Shown: one piece after another, positions 45,139 through 53,819 of the stretch
How positions within the stretch are numbered: position 1 is the first letter of the stretch
Layout of the letters: each line of letters opens with the position of its first letter
Assembly (NCBI RefSeq): GCF_003097615.1
Contig: NZ_QCZG01000017.1
Location: 1-64,000 of the forward strand
Length of the DNA stretch: 64,000 nt
Source: Pueribacillus theae
GTDB taxonomy: Bacteria > Bacillota > Bacilli > Bacillales > UBA6769
Direction of reading: 5' to 3'
Notes under the pieces: model-generated
What the model was told of the DNA's origin: nothing
Database searches by the model: none
What the model saw: the letters and a program-made list of their open reading frames with translations, nothing else
Position numbers and translations under genes: made by a program

Positions 45139-46023
45139 TCAATCTTGTGTGGAAGCTATTGTATACGGACGTATGAAACGAGAGACAATGCCGTGCTTTG
45201 GTGAACCAATAAAACTGATAAGGAACATGACTCCCGTTGCAAATGCCATTGACCCAGAAATGGAAGTATCAAGCCAAGTAGCGATATAATAACCGCTAAT
45301 GGCTGAAACAACACCTATACCGGCACTAAGAATTAACATAATTGATAAACGGTCAGTCCATAAATATGCCGACGCCGCAGGGGTAATGAGCATCGCCACT
45401 ACCATGATTGCGCCAACAGCATCAAATGACGCAACTGTCGTAACCGAAACGAGTGTCATAAATACATAATGCAAGAATACGACCGGGATTCCGAGACTGG
45501 CTGCAAGCGCAGCATCGAAAGTGGTGATTTTCCACTCTTTATAAAAAGCAAGGATCGCAATCAATACAACTGCCAAAACAAACAATAAAATAAATGTCGC
45601 TTGAGGGATTTCACCTATCAATGGAAGATCTATCGTATTCCAAGGGACAAAGGTAATTTCCCCCATTAACGCATGTTGGACATCAAGATGCACATTGCCT
45701 GCCTTCGTCGCAATCAAGATAACTCCAATGGCAAAAAGTGTTGTAAAGACAACGCCAATTGAGGCGTCTTGTTGAACCCCTAGCGTATGAAGCCATTGGA
45801 CAAGTACTGCTGTCAATAACCCCGCAACAATGGCGCCAATCAACATGTAGACGCCACTTAGTTCATGCGTAATTAAGTATGCAGTAACGATTCCCAGTAA
45901 CACCGTATGGCTGATCGCATCAGCCATCATTGCCATACGCCGTAAAATGAGAAAAACACCAATTAATCCACAAGAGAGCCCAACTAGCGAAGCAGTTAGC
46001 AAAATCCACCCTTCATAGCTCAT
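45139..46023 (-). CDS. mntD: Manganese ABC transporter permease MntD
   Basis: A 294-residue permease of the ABC-3 metal-import family, with eight or nine helices (SLVGLSCGLIGVFLILRRMA, DAISHTVLLGIVTAYL). The DAISH motif is typical of Mn/Zn permeases. It pairs with MntC. It is the last gene of the mntABCD operon, one base after mntC, with AGGAGGAG before its ATG. Confidence 0.93.
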   Translation of the reverse strand: MSYEGWILLTASLVGLSCGLIGVFLILRRMAMMADAISHTVLLGIVTAYLITHELSGVYMLIGAIVAGLLTAVLVQWLHTLGVQQDASIGVVFTTLFAIGVILIATKAGNVHLDVQHALMGEITFVPWNTIDLPLIGEIPQATFILLFVLAVVLIAILAFYKEWKITTFDAALAASLGIPVVFLHYVFMTLVSVTTVASFDAVGAIMVVAMLITPAASAYLWTDRLSIMLILSAGIGVVSAISGYYIATWLDTSISGSMAFATGVMFLISFIGSPKHGIVSRFIRPYTIASTQD

Positions 46024-46024
46024 T

Positions 46025-46951
46025 TTATTTCTCCTCCTTCACAATATATGACATTTGCGAGGAACGAGCGTGAGTGTGATGTCTTCTTTGATTACGCAAT
46101 TGAAGGGCTCGAATCAATAACCCTTTTTGAGCGCCTAGTAAAAATGAAATGATAAATATAGAAGAGGATGCGATTACAATAAATGGCCCAGTAGGCCAAC
46201 CTTTCCCCATTGTACTAATGAGTGTACCAAACATACCTGAAGCTCCTCCAATGACTGCTGACAATATCATCATCATCTTGAAAGAATTGGTCCAATAGTG
46301 CGCACTGACTGCTGGGATAATCAGCAAAGCTGCCATGAGAATAACGCCAACCGCTTGAATCCCGATAACGATAACCAAGACAAGCATTGCCAAGTAAACA
46401 CCATTCATAAGACGGCTGGAGAGCCCAAGTCCCTTTGCAAAATTAGCATCAAATAGGAACAACTTCCATTCCTTAAAAACCACAACGACAATCAAAATGA
46501 TAACCAATGCAACAGACAGCATCGTGTAAACATCTGTACGCACCATAGAAGCTGCCTGGCCGAAGATAAAATTATCTAATCCTGCTTGATTTCCTCCTCC
46601 TGTGCGGCTCACCATTGTCAGCAGCATAATACCGAATCCAAAAAACACAGATAATATGATCCCCATTGCTGTATCTTCCTTTATTCGGCTGGAAGACCGA
46701 ATCAATTGAATAAACCAGGCTCCAATAAACGAACTAACTGCAGCACCTAATACCATAAATGGTAAATTTTTGGTCCCCAACAAAGCGAAAGCTATGACGA
46801 CTCCTGGTAAAGCCGCATGAGAAAGGGCGTCACTCATCAAACTCTGTCGCTTCCAATAAGCAAGGGTGCCAATCATACCGGATGCCACTCCCAATATTAG
46901 TGTGCTAAATAGAACCCACTGTGCATTAGGAGACAAAAATGTGTCTAACAT
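46025..46951 (-). CDS. mntC: Manganese ABC transporter permease MntC
   Basis: A 308-residue ABC-3 family permease. SDALSHAALPGVVIAFALLG is the conserved cytoplasmic loop and GIQAVGVILMAALLIIPAVSA another signature. The C-terminal tail is basic and His-rich (NQRRHHTHARSSQ). Seven bases downstream of mntB. Confidence 0.93.
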   Translation of the reverse strand: MLDTFLSPNAQWVLFSTLILGVASGMIGTLAYWKRQSLMSDALSHAALPGVVIAFALLGTKNLPFMVLGAAVSSFIGAWFIQLIRSSSRIKEDTAMGIILSVFFGFGIMLLTMVSRTGGGNQAGLDNFIFGQAASMVRTDVYTMLSVALVIILIVVVVFKEWKLFLFDANFAKGLGLSSRLMNGVYLAMLVLVIVIGIQAVGVILMAALLIIPAVSAHYWTNSFKMMMILSAVIGGASGMFGTLISTMGKGWPTGPFIVIASSSIFIISFLLGAQKGLLIRALQLRNQRRHHTHARSSQMSYIVKEEK

Positions 46952-46958
46952 AATATGG

Positions 46959-47687
46959 TTACGCCTCCTTCATCCAACGGAGCGCCCCGCCGTAGGCAAG
47001 CTGTACATTCTCTTTTGTGAATACCTCATCTGTCTTTCCATGCTTAATAATTGTTCGATTAAGCAACATGACATGATCAAAATAATCTTCTACAGTTAGC
47101 AAATCATGATGCACAACCATGACAGTTTTCCCCATCTTCTTTAATTGTTTTAATGTCGTCATGATCGCTGTTTCTGTTGCTGCATCCACACCAACAAGAG
47201 GTTCATCCATAAAATATAAATCTGCATCTTGCACAAGGGCACGTGCTAAAAATACACGTTGCTGTTGCCCGCCGGATAGCTGGCTAATTTGTCGATGGGC
47301 GTAATCCGCCATCCCCATTTTCGACAGTGACTCGAGGGCACGTTCTTTGTCTTGGCGTGATGGCAGCTTGAACCAGCCTATTTTTCCATAAAGCCCCATC
47401 AAAACGACATCAAGGGCATTTGTAGGAAAATCCCAGTCTACAGTTCCCCTTTGTGGGACATAACCGACTCTCGTTTTCTCCTTTGAAAGGGTGGAGCCAA
47501 AAAATGAAACTGACCCGGATAACTTCGGATGCAATTCAAGCATAACTTTCAGTAAAGTAGATTTTCCGGCGCCATTTGGCCCAACAATACCAGTCAAAGT
47601 GCCAGGTTGAATCTCGAAATTAACGTCATAAAGAACTTTGTTCTTACGATACGATGCAGAAAGATTTTCCACCTTTAAAATTGACAT
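46959..47687 (-). CDS. mntB: Manganese ABC transporter ATPase MntB
   Basis: A 242-residue ABC ATPase. Walker A GIVGPNGAGKSTLLKVM, Q-loop VGYVPQRGTVDWDFP (typical of Mn/Zn importers), signature QLSGGQQQRVFLARAL, Walker B LYFMDEPLVGVD, switch His in MVVHHDL. It starts one base after the mntA stop. Confidence 0.95.
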   Translation of the reverse strand: MSILKVENLSASYRKNKVLYDVNFEIQPGTLTGIVGPNGAGKSTLLKVMLELHPKLSGSVSFFGSTLSKEKTRVGYVPQRGTVDWDFPTNALDVVLMGLYGKIGWFKLPSRQDKERALESLSKMGMADYAHRQISQLSGGQQQRVFLARALVQDADLYFMDEPLVGVDAATETAIMTTLKQLKKMGKTVMVVHHDLLTVEDYFDHVMLLNRTIIKHGKTDEVFTKENVQLAYGGALRWMKEA

Positions 47688-47688
47688 C

Positions 47689-48651
47689 TTATTCCCCCTC
47701 TCTATTTAAAGCGGCAAAAATGGTTTCTACATTGTGGCGGTACATTCCAATATATGTACCTTCTTCAGTTCCTGCGTCTCCCATTGCGTCTGAAAATAAT
47801 TCTCCCCCCAATTTTACGTCAAGCCCTTTTTTCTCCGCTCCTTCAATGACCGCCTTGATTGAACTTTGATTAATGCTGCTCTCTACAAAGACAGCAGGAA
47901 TCTTATACTTCATCAAAATATCAATTGTATCATCAATGTCCGAGATTCCAATTTCATCTTCTGTACTTAGTCCTTGCAGCCCCACGACTTCAACTTCGTA
48001 CGCACGGCCAAAATAACCGAATGCATCATGTGCTGTTACAAGCACCCGTTTTTCTTTCGGAATTTCCGTAAGTTTTGACTTCGATTCTTTTAAAAGTTCA
48101 TCAAGTTCGTTAAAGTATTTTTCTTTATTCGCCTCAAATTCTTCTGCATGTTCGGGTGAGAACTTTTTTAACTCTTCTGTCGCAGCTTGAAGAGATATTT
48201 TCCAAAGTTCAATATCAAACCATACGTGCGGATCGACAGCACCTTCTTCATCATTCAGAAGTTTGTCTTTAGGAATCGATTCCGAAATGGCTAATACCGG
48301 CTTTTTCTTGCTGATTTTATCAAAAGCTTCGGTCATATTACCTTCCAAATTCAAACCGCTATATAAAACGATATCACTGCTTTCTAACTTTTTTATATCT
48401 CCTTGCGTTGCTTTGTATAAGTGCGGATCAACGCCTGGCCCCATTAAGCTTTGTACTTCTACATGTTCACCGCCAATAATAGATATCGGTTCTGCAATCT
48501 GGGCTATTGTCGTTACAATCTTGATTTTGCCTCCACTCTTTTGATCGTCTTCATTCTCTGCCGAGGTTGTTTTTTTACTTCCATCAGAACATGCGGCTAA
48601 TACAATGACTGCTAGAAATGACACTGTCAGTAGTTTCAAAAAACTTCTCAT
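47689..48651 (-). CDS. mntA: Manganese-binding lipoprotein MntA
   Basis: A 320-residue extracellular substrate-binding protein (TroA/PsaA family). Signal peptide with lipobox VLAAC gives a lipidated Cys near residue 21. Metal ligands expected in the family are visible: His in GPGVDPHLYKAT, His in GAVDPHVWFD, and acidic residues near the C-terminus. There is no long His-rich loop between the two lobes, which argues for manganese rather than zinc, as does the MntR-type box at the promoter. First gene of the operon. Confidence 0.93.
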   Translation of the reverse strand: MRSFLKLLTVSFLAVIVLAACSDGSKKTTSAENEDDQKSGGKIKIVTTIAQIAEPISIIGGEHVEVQSLMGPGVDPHLYKATQGDIKKLESSDIVLYSGLNLEGNMTEAFDKISKKKPVLAISESIPKDKLLNDEEGAVDPHVWFDIELWKISLQAATEELKKFSPEHAEEFEANKEKYFNELDELLKESKSKLTEIPKEKRVLVTAHDAFGYFGRAYEVEVVGLQGLSTEDEIGISDIDDTIDILMKYKIPAVFVESSINQSSIKAVIEGAEKKGLDVKLGGELFSDAMGDAGTEEGTYIGMYRHNVETIFAALNREGE

Positions 48652-48813
48652 AAAGCCAATCCTCTCCCATTAAAAATTTATATTCCATCTATAATCAAGC
48701 GAGTATTTTTCCCCTTTATTTCCCGCTATATATTTGAATGAATGTCTACTTTTTTGAGGAACAATTCACACACAAATTAACCGGAGGAAAATGTTTTGTT
48801 GCCAAGCCATAAA

Positions 48814-48869
48814 GTTGCATTAGGGAAACTTTTCTATCTCATTATATACATCATCCACCTATTTGTAAA
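48814..48869 (-). promoter_or_regulatory. mntABCD promoter with MntR-like box
   Basis: Minus strand: TTTACA (48869-48864), 17 bases, TATAAT (48846-48841). Just downstream of the -10, written on the plus strand, is GTTGCATTAGGGAAAC (48814-48829), which matches the Bacillus MntR box TTTGCCTTAAGGAAAC at 13 of 16 positions. This predicts repression by Mn-bound MntR. A leader of about 180 bases follows. Confidence 0.72.
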
Positions 48870-48907
48870 CTAAATTTTCCTTTTTAAGTTATTGGTTCTA
48901 TAAAAAA

Positions 48908-48957
48908 TTAAAAAACAGAACTGAACTTCAGTGAGACTCTCTTCACTAAAGTACAGT
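48908..48957 (-). terminator. Terminator after the DedA-like exporter
   Basis: Minus strand: ACTGTACTTTAGTGA pairs with TCACTGAAGTTCAGT (some mismatches), then CTGTTTTTTAA. Confidence 0.65.
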
Positions 48958-48973
48958 CCTGCCAGACAATGTG

Positions 48974-49471
48974 TTATTCTTTATTTTTCAAAAAATCGAT
49001 GAGCAAGCCTTCGCTTCCGGTTTGGCTAAAAAGAAAATCAATTCCATAAAATGAGACAATCCCCATTACAACAGACCAAGCAAAAATACTGATCATCATC
49101 CACGTTGTAATTTGCTTCTTTGTTCCGCCGAAACCCATCGCAAGCACCGAACCTAAGTGGCTTCCAATCAAAATGGGCGAAATAAGCGCAAGCCCAGGCA
49201 ACCCAAAACGTTTCCAAATGCGGGCAGCTCTTTCTTCCCGCTTTTTTGATTTTCCTTTCTTTTTTTCCTGCCTTTTTTCAAGCCAAATCTTAATTTTATC
49301 CATTAAGAGGATGACAAGCAAAACGGTAAGCATATTTCCGACGAAAGCAAGAACTGTTACAGGAAAAGCATTCAAGCCCGCTGCTACACCGATTGGAATA
49401 ATTCCAGCCACCTCAAAAAATGGCGTTGCCGCAAATAGAAAAACAAAAAAATACGCAAGATAAATTGTCAA
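48974..49471 (-). CDS. Small multi-drug export family membrane protein
   Basis: A 165-residue membrane protein of the COG2426 / Sm_multidrug_ex family. An N-terminal half with two or three helices (ATPFFEVAGIIPIGVAAGLN) is joined by a very basic cytoplasmic loop (EKRQEKKKGKSKKREERAAR) to a conserved GLPGLALISPILIGSHLGSV segment and a last helix. The family name is historical; the transported compound is not established. Confidence 0.85.
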   Translation of the reverse strand: MTIYLAYFFVFLFAATPFFEVAGIIPIGVAAGLNAFPVTVLAFVGNMLTVLLVILLMDKIKIWLEKRQEKKKGKSKKREERAARIWKRFGLPGLALISPILIGSHLGSVLAMGFGGTKKQITTWMMISIFAWSVVMGIVSFYGIDFLFSQTGSEGLLIDFLKNKE

Positions 49472-49490
49472 ACTGTTTCCCCCCCGACAA

Positions 49491-49532
49491 CAAAAAGGTA
49501 CTAAGAATTCAAAGAACTCATAGTACCTTTTC
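49491..49532 (-). terminator. Terminator of the yjzC-like gene
   Basis: AAAAGGTACTA pairs with TAGTACCTTTT across a 17-base loop. T-rich on the minus-strand side. Confidence 0.75.
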
Positions 49533-49542
49533 TAGTTCATGA

Positions 49543-49761
49543 TTAATTTTTCTTTTCCAACAGCCACATATGTTGGCGTTCCTTCTCTTTTTCTTCGCCG
49601 CTATGGTTAATTGTTACTGTATAAGGCTTGAGCTCAGGCAATGTTTCGCCTTGTCCCACCTCAACACGCTGGCCGCCCTTTACCTTGCCGCCGCCGTGTC
49701 CTACCTCTACATAAGTGCCAGCAACTGGTGCTGTGTCACCTGATTTAACGAATTTACTCAT
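49543..49761 (-). CDS. YjzC-like small protein
   Basis: A 72-residue soluble protein. The pattern KSGDTAPVAGTYVEVGHGGG, then KGGQRVEVGQGETLPELKPY fits the YjzC family of Bacillus (FKSGE.AP..G.Y...GHGGGKV......G...P), slightly longer than usual at the C-terminus. No known function. ATG with AAGTGAGGTAAT upstream. Confidence 0.8.
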   Translation of the reverse strand: MSKFVKSGDTAPVAGTYVEVGHGGGKVKGGQRVEVGQGETLPELKPYTVTINHSGEEKEKERQHMWLLEKKN

Positions 49762-49949
49762 TAAAAATTACCTCACTTCTACGTGTATTGCAAAACATAT
49801 AGATCAATTATAACAAAAACAGGTTCACATTTGCCAATAAATTGTAGAACTTTTTTACAAAAAGTTTGGTTCGGGCTCCTTTTCTAGTCGTATACATTGG
49901 ATTATACTACACAAACTAACATATGACACAAGAAAGAAGGTGAGTAATT

Positions 49950-50663
49950 TTGAAAAAAATTGTGGCTTCCCTTGTTTTCATTTTATGCTATTTTAGTGCA
50001 CTCCCATCAATAGATGCATCCACAGCATACCCATTGCAATCAAAACATCCAGATAAAATGATTTACAAAGCAAATACAAATCAAAAAGTGATTGCGCTAA
50101 CCTTTGACGATGGGCCTGACAGACGCTTTACTCCACAAATTCTTGATGTTTTAAACAAACACCATGTGAAAGGAACGTTCTTCTTACTTGGGACCCGTGT
50201 CGAAAAATACCCGGACGTCGCGAAAAGAATCCAAAATGAAGGCCATGTGATTGGAAACCATACGTATTGGCATCCAGAACTGACGAAAACAAGTGTAAAA
50301 AATATGAAATGGGAAGTCAAAAAAAACGAAGAGGCCATTCAATCTATAACTAATTTCAAAACCCAGCTATTCCGTGCCCCGTACGGAGCGCTAGACGATG
50401 ATTTAGTTGATGAATTGAGCAAAATGGGCTACCGTGGTGTAGGCTGGTCGATTGACACAGAAGATTGGAAAAGCCTCTCTTCAAAAGAGATTAAACAAAA
50501 CATTTTAAATGACATACATCCAGGGGCCATCATTCTCATGCATAGCGCCGGGCATTGGACACAAGATTTATCAGGAACAGCAGAAGCGTTAGATGAGGTC
50601 ATCCCCTATTTAAGAAAAAAGGGATATGAGTTTGTTACGATTCCAGAATTGTGGGCGATGTAG
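49950..50663 (+). CDS. Secreted polysaccharide deacetylase (NodB domain)
   Basis: A 237-residue exported enzyme that removes N-acetyl (or related) groups from peptidoglycan or another glycan. Signal peptide about 1-24 (KKIVASLVFILCYFSALPSI). NodB motifs: TFDDGPD (catalytic base and metal Asp), HTYWHPE (H-x3-H metal ligands), RAPYG, and C-terminal AIILMHSAG. Length and layout are like Bacillus PdaA/YlxY/YheN-type proteins. TTG start preceded by AGAAAGAAGGTGAG. Monocistronic. Confidence 0.92.
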   Translation: MKKIVASLVFILCYFSALPSIDASTAYPLQSKHPDKMIYKANTNQKVIALTFDDGPDRRFTPQILDVLNKHHVKGTFFLLGTRVEKYPDVAKRIQNEGHVIGNHTYWHPELTKTSVKNMKWEVKKNEEAIQSITNFKTQLFRAPYGALDDDLVDELSKMGYRGVGWSIDTEDWKSLSSKEIKQNILNDIHPGAIILMHSAGHWTQDLSGTAEALDEVIPYLRKKGYEFVTIPELWAM

Positions 50664-50716
50664 ATTTCTAGACGACGCTGGAACAATGGTTAAATATAGA
50701 CGCTGCACGTCCTTGT

Positions 50717-50780
50717 TCAGAGGTCAAAACCAGATTGATCTAAATTAGTGGTAGAGCAAATTTATACTTTTTTTTAAAAA
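50717..50780 (+). repeat. Intergenic repeat, copy 3
   Basis: TCAGAGGTCAAAACCAGATT then GATCTAAATTAGTGGTAGA and GCAAATTTATACTTTTTTTT. Nearly the same architecture as copy 2 (41829-41890), and it too lies directly before a terminator. Confidence 0.6.
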
Positions 50781-50804
50781 AGCCGGATCAATTTTTTGAT
50801 CCGG
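50770..50804. terminator. Terminator between converging genes
   Basis: Perfect stem CCGGATCAA / TTGATCCGG (50783-50791 with 50796-50804). The minus-strand transcript continues into CTTTTTTAAAA, so it serves the gene at 50869 best. Confidence 0.8.
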
Positions 50805-50868
50805 TATCTTATTATACTAAACAGATGATGTACGGCAGATCCGGGTTTGAAGTATTGCGAAATCGGCT

Positions 50869-51969
50869 TTATTCATACCTGTCAATCTTAGATGCATCAA
50901 TATCACTTGGAATCTCTACAAAGTATGGGACCATACGTCTGTATTCAATCGCTTGTTCCAAATATTCACGTTTATCGATTTCAAATTCTTGCTTTTCCTC
51001 TTCTAGATGCTCTGGCAACAACACTCGTTCAGGTTCTTGCCCAGTTGTTTGACAATACCATTGCCCGTTCTCTTTGTACAAAATCATTTCTTTTGGTGGA
51101 CTCCAATCCAAGCGATTAAAATATCGGACACCGTTCTCTACATATAAAAACTCTACATCTTCAAATGTCTTTGATCCTTTTTCCCGGTAACTGCATATTC
51201 CCTCTGAAATGTAATAATCCAACTCGCCATACTCCAAGTAACGTCCACTTGACAGCATTTCTTCTGAAGGTTTTCTCATCTTCGCCTCTTCGCGTGCTTT
51301 CTCTTCTGCCCTCCTTCGGGCCCGCTCTTCTGGCGTAATATCTAAGTCTATGCACCCGCCCATGATCACACGTGTCCAAAATCCAGAGAAAAATAGGGCA
51401 AGGCCTGGCCATATGAGGGCTACCGCTACTTCTTTCCCAAACAAAAATGCATAAATCCCCTTGCCTTGGGTGGAAGCAAAAATCCCCAACATATGAAAGA
51501 TAATAAATGCGCCAAGGATAATGGTTACTATACGGGCTATCCTTTCTCGTGTACGAACTGGGATCCACTTGATCCATGAGAATAAAATTAATAACAATTG
51601 GGTCCATAGAAGATTGATATAAAGTTCTTGATAAAATGGCTGATCCACTAATGCCTGTATTCCATATAAATTAATCGCAACCATTGACCATGAACAAACC
51701 GTGAAAAAAAACAGGTTTGTCTCGAGTGGCTCATAATTTGGGCGGCTGTATACAACAATATATGAAGCAACTGCGCTCATCACAAAATAACTTAAACAGA
51801 GTAAAACCGCAAACAAACGCCATATATCATTAAAGTACACAAAAAAGATATTTGGAATGCTATAAAGATAAACAAACAATCCACCTAAGAGATAAAGGCC
51901 TAAACTTGATCGATATTTTTCCTTCTTCTCACTTTTATCAGAAAAAAAATCAACGTTTCTCACAGCCAC
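50869..51969 (-). CDS. Multi-pass membrane protein with cytoplasmic C-terminal domain
   Basis: A 366-residue protein with six or so helices in the first 210 residues (LGLYLLGGLFVYLYSIPNIF first), an Arg/Glu-rich helical stretch (TPEERARRRAEEKAREEAKM), then a soluble domain of about 110 residues. The last residues, SDIDASKIDRYE, match the end of the broken gene at 52746-52938 (YDIDESKIERYE), which marks the two as sharing a C-terminal motif. Function unknown. Confidence 0.7.
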   Translation of the reverse strand: MAVRNVDFFSDKSEKKEKYRSSLGLYLLGGLFVYLYSIPNIFFVYFNDIWRLFAVLLCLSYFVMSAVASYIVVYSRPNYEPLETNLFFFTVCSWSMVAINLYGIQALVDQPFYQELYINLLWTQLLLILFSWIKWIPVRTRERIARIVTIILGAFIIFHMLGIFASTQGKGIYAFLFGKEVAVALIWPGLALFFSGFWTRVIMGGCIDLDITPEERARRRAEEKAREEAKMRKPSEEMLSSGRYLEYGELDYYISEGICSYREKGSKTFEDVEFLYVENGVRYFNRLDWSPPKEMILYKENGQWYCQTTGQEPERVLLPEHLEEEKQEFEIDKREYLEQAIEYRRMVPYFVEIPSDIDASKIDRYE

Positions 51970-52086
51970 ACCTCAATATCGATATGTCATAAAAAAACAA
52001 AAAGTCATTTCAAAAATGGAGATGGGAGAGGAAAGATATCTACCCGCTCACCCAATAAAGGGACCACATTACACAAATGAATGTGC

Positions 52087-52656
52087 CTACCCGATTTTTT
52101 CTTGATCAATAAACTGCTCAACAAATTCCAACACGGCCTCTAACGGAACATCACTTGCATTTTGCGGGATACTGATCGGAATCTCTTTTTTCTTGTTCAT
52201 ACTTAAAAGGGCACGCTTCACACCACTTTGTCGCTCTAGGAAGGGCTCAAAATCTTTTGGAATGATGCCAATCATTTTTTGGCCCATCATCGAATACATC
52301 ACAATCCGTTCAATTTCATCCCAATGGATCTGGCCTACACCAACAAAAGAAGCATTTTCATCAATCCCATCTTTATCAATACGCAGCGATGGCTTTGGTT
52401 TTACAAAACGATACAATAAATACACCGTACAAAGGCTAAAGAACGGGATACTTACCGCGACCACTACAGGTAAAATTGGAGCGGTTACTGATGTGATGCC
52501 TTGTGCTTCTTCTAAAATAGATTCCCGATTTAATGCTGCCCATATTGATGCAGCAACAAATGCTAGAGATAGGATAGAAAGTAACAACATTCTCCCTTTC
52601 CCTGGGTAAACAATCATACTGTCTTTACTGACTTGTGTTCGATTTGCTTCACCCAT
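52087..52656 (-). CDS. STM3941-like membrane protein
   Basis: A 189-residue protein with two membrane helices (about 22-41 and 60-80) and a C-terminal PH-like domain: PSLRIDKDGIDENASFVGVG then QIHWDEIERIVMY. That segment suggests the STM3941 family, from memory. A good ribosome binding site (GAAGGAGGAATCTTAG) precedes the ATG. It sits between two genes that share the DID(A/E)SKI(D/E)RYE end motif, so it may belong to the same functional cluster. Confidence 0.65.
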   Translation of the reverse strand: MGEANRTQVSKDSMIVYPGKGRMLLLSILSLAFVAASIWAALNRESILEEAQGITSVTAPILPVVVAVSIPFFSLCTVYLLYRFVKPKPSLRIDKDGIDENASFVGVGQIHWDEIERIVMYSMMGQKMIGIIPKDFEPFLERQSGVKRALLSMNKKKEIPISIPQNASDVPLEAVLEFVEQFIDQEKIG

Positions 52657-52745
52657 CTAAGATTCCTCCTTCAAACTATTTTTTCATGACAATGAAAAAA
52701 TAGCATCAATACTCTCTATACGAACACCCATTCCCTAAACTCTTA

Positions 52746-52938
52746 CTATTCATACCTTTCGATCTTAGATTCGTCAATGTCATATGCACTGGCATACGCA
52801 GCAAATCTTGGCCCTACATGAAAGTCTATGCCAAAAAGACTCTTTGGTAAAAAACTTGATTAGTAGACCAACAATGACCGTACTAAAAGTATACCCAAAC
52901 ATAGATCCTATCGTGTCTCCTAATATACTTTTCAACAT
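52746..52938 (-). pseudogene. Frameshifted small membrane protein gene
   Basis: From ATG 52938 the frame reads MLKSILGDTIGSMFGYTFST, continues as a membrane helix to FTKES and then runs into a TGA at 52780. In the next frame the expected continuation is SLFGIDFHVGPRFAAYASAY followed by DIDESKIERYE and a TAG at 52746. The switch falls at a TTTTT run near 52830. Joined, the product would be about 63 residues. A true mutation or a sequencing error are both possible. Confidence 0.6.
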
Positions 52939-52956
52939 GAGTCCTAAACAACCCCT

Positions 52957-53582
52957 TTATTCTTTGTCCAATCCAAATAACCTAAGAACAGAATCTTTAA
53001 ATCCAATGGATCCAGTCGATGAAGTTTTTGAAAGCGACCCCTTAGTTTGTTGTAAATAAACTCGTAAATATGTGCTCTGAAAAGTAAGTGGAAGCGATGT
53101 CGCAAACATATCCATTATTGATTGTTTTTGTAGTCTTCCACTCTCGATTTTTTCCTGGAGTCGATCTTGTTCACTATCAATGGCATCGATCATTTCTTGG
53201 ACTTGCTCTGGTAACTTCACATGCTCCTGTTTAAGCATATCACGCTCTGCCCTTTCGAAGTCAGATGCGATGGTCCCACGCGCTGAGTCATTTCCTAATT
53301 GCGGATTATCAATATGACTTTTATCTAGGGTCCACCTTGTTTTCAGCACTTTATGTAATTGCTTCTCTTGTTGCTCCTGTTCTCGAATCCAATCACAAAC
53401 AAGTTCACGTAATCCTTCTAACGTTGTTTGTTGGATGAGAGCTGTTGGTCTATGTGTGTTGCTCTATGTGATAGTTTTAATGTGTCATGATGATTCATAT
53501 ATTCATTGAATCGATAATTCCCATCTAAAAGCACTAGTAATGTGGTACGTAATTCAAGAAATAATCTGTGGCAGGCATTCAC
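52957..53582 (-). pseudogene. Frameshifted gene for a helical soluble protein
   Basis: The 5' part starts at a GTG (53582) and reads VNACHRLFLELRTTLLVLLD, on through HRATHIDQQL, then stops. The next frame takes over at LIQQTTLEGLRELVCDWI and continues through EQEQQEKQLHKVLKTRWTLD to a stop at 52957, ending KDSVLRLFGLDKE. The junction is at a CTCTC repeat near 53450, so a 2-base insertion would explain it. The whole is about 200 residues, helical and charged. No family recognised. It stands next to an IS relic and a palindrome, in a decaying stretch. Confidence 0.55.
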
Positions 53583-53597
53583 CTGCTGTCATAAAAA

Positions 53598-53670
53598 CAC
53601 AAAATCAGGTGGAGAAAAACAAAACGTTTCTCTCCACCTGATTTATTTTAGGGACTTTTTAGACAGCCCC
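53598..53670 (+). repeat. IS-end-like relic with terminator hairpin (copy B)
   Basis: Hairpin AAATCAGGTGGAGA / TCTCCACCTGATTT followed by TTTAGGGACTTTTTAGACA and GCCCC. It matches 31318-31390 over its full length with few changes. This looks like the right end of an IS1182-like element with its inverted repeat, but no transposase gene of that family is left. Confidence 0.6.
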
Positions 53671-53712
53671 TCTCTTACCTCTAGTCAAGGGTTTTTTGAA
53701 GGAATGAATTGA

Positions 53713-53745
53713 TTTTGATTAGGAGGGCTAGCCCCCTAATCAAAA
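53713..53745. repeat. Long perfect-armed palindrome
   Basis: TTTTGATTAGG on the left and CCTAATCAAAA on the right, with a centre (AGGGCTAGCCC) that is itself nearly palindromic. It lies between the IS relic and the IS110 transposase and may be a terminator or the target structure into which IS110 inserted. Confidence 0.6.
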
Positions 53746-53819
53746 TTTAAGTATGTCAAATAAACCTTACGATTTTCATTTTTTCCGCAAGGCCAATTGT
53801 GGTATAGTAAAGCTACCTT

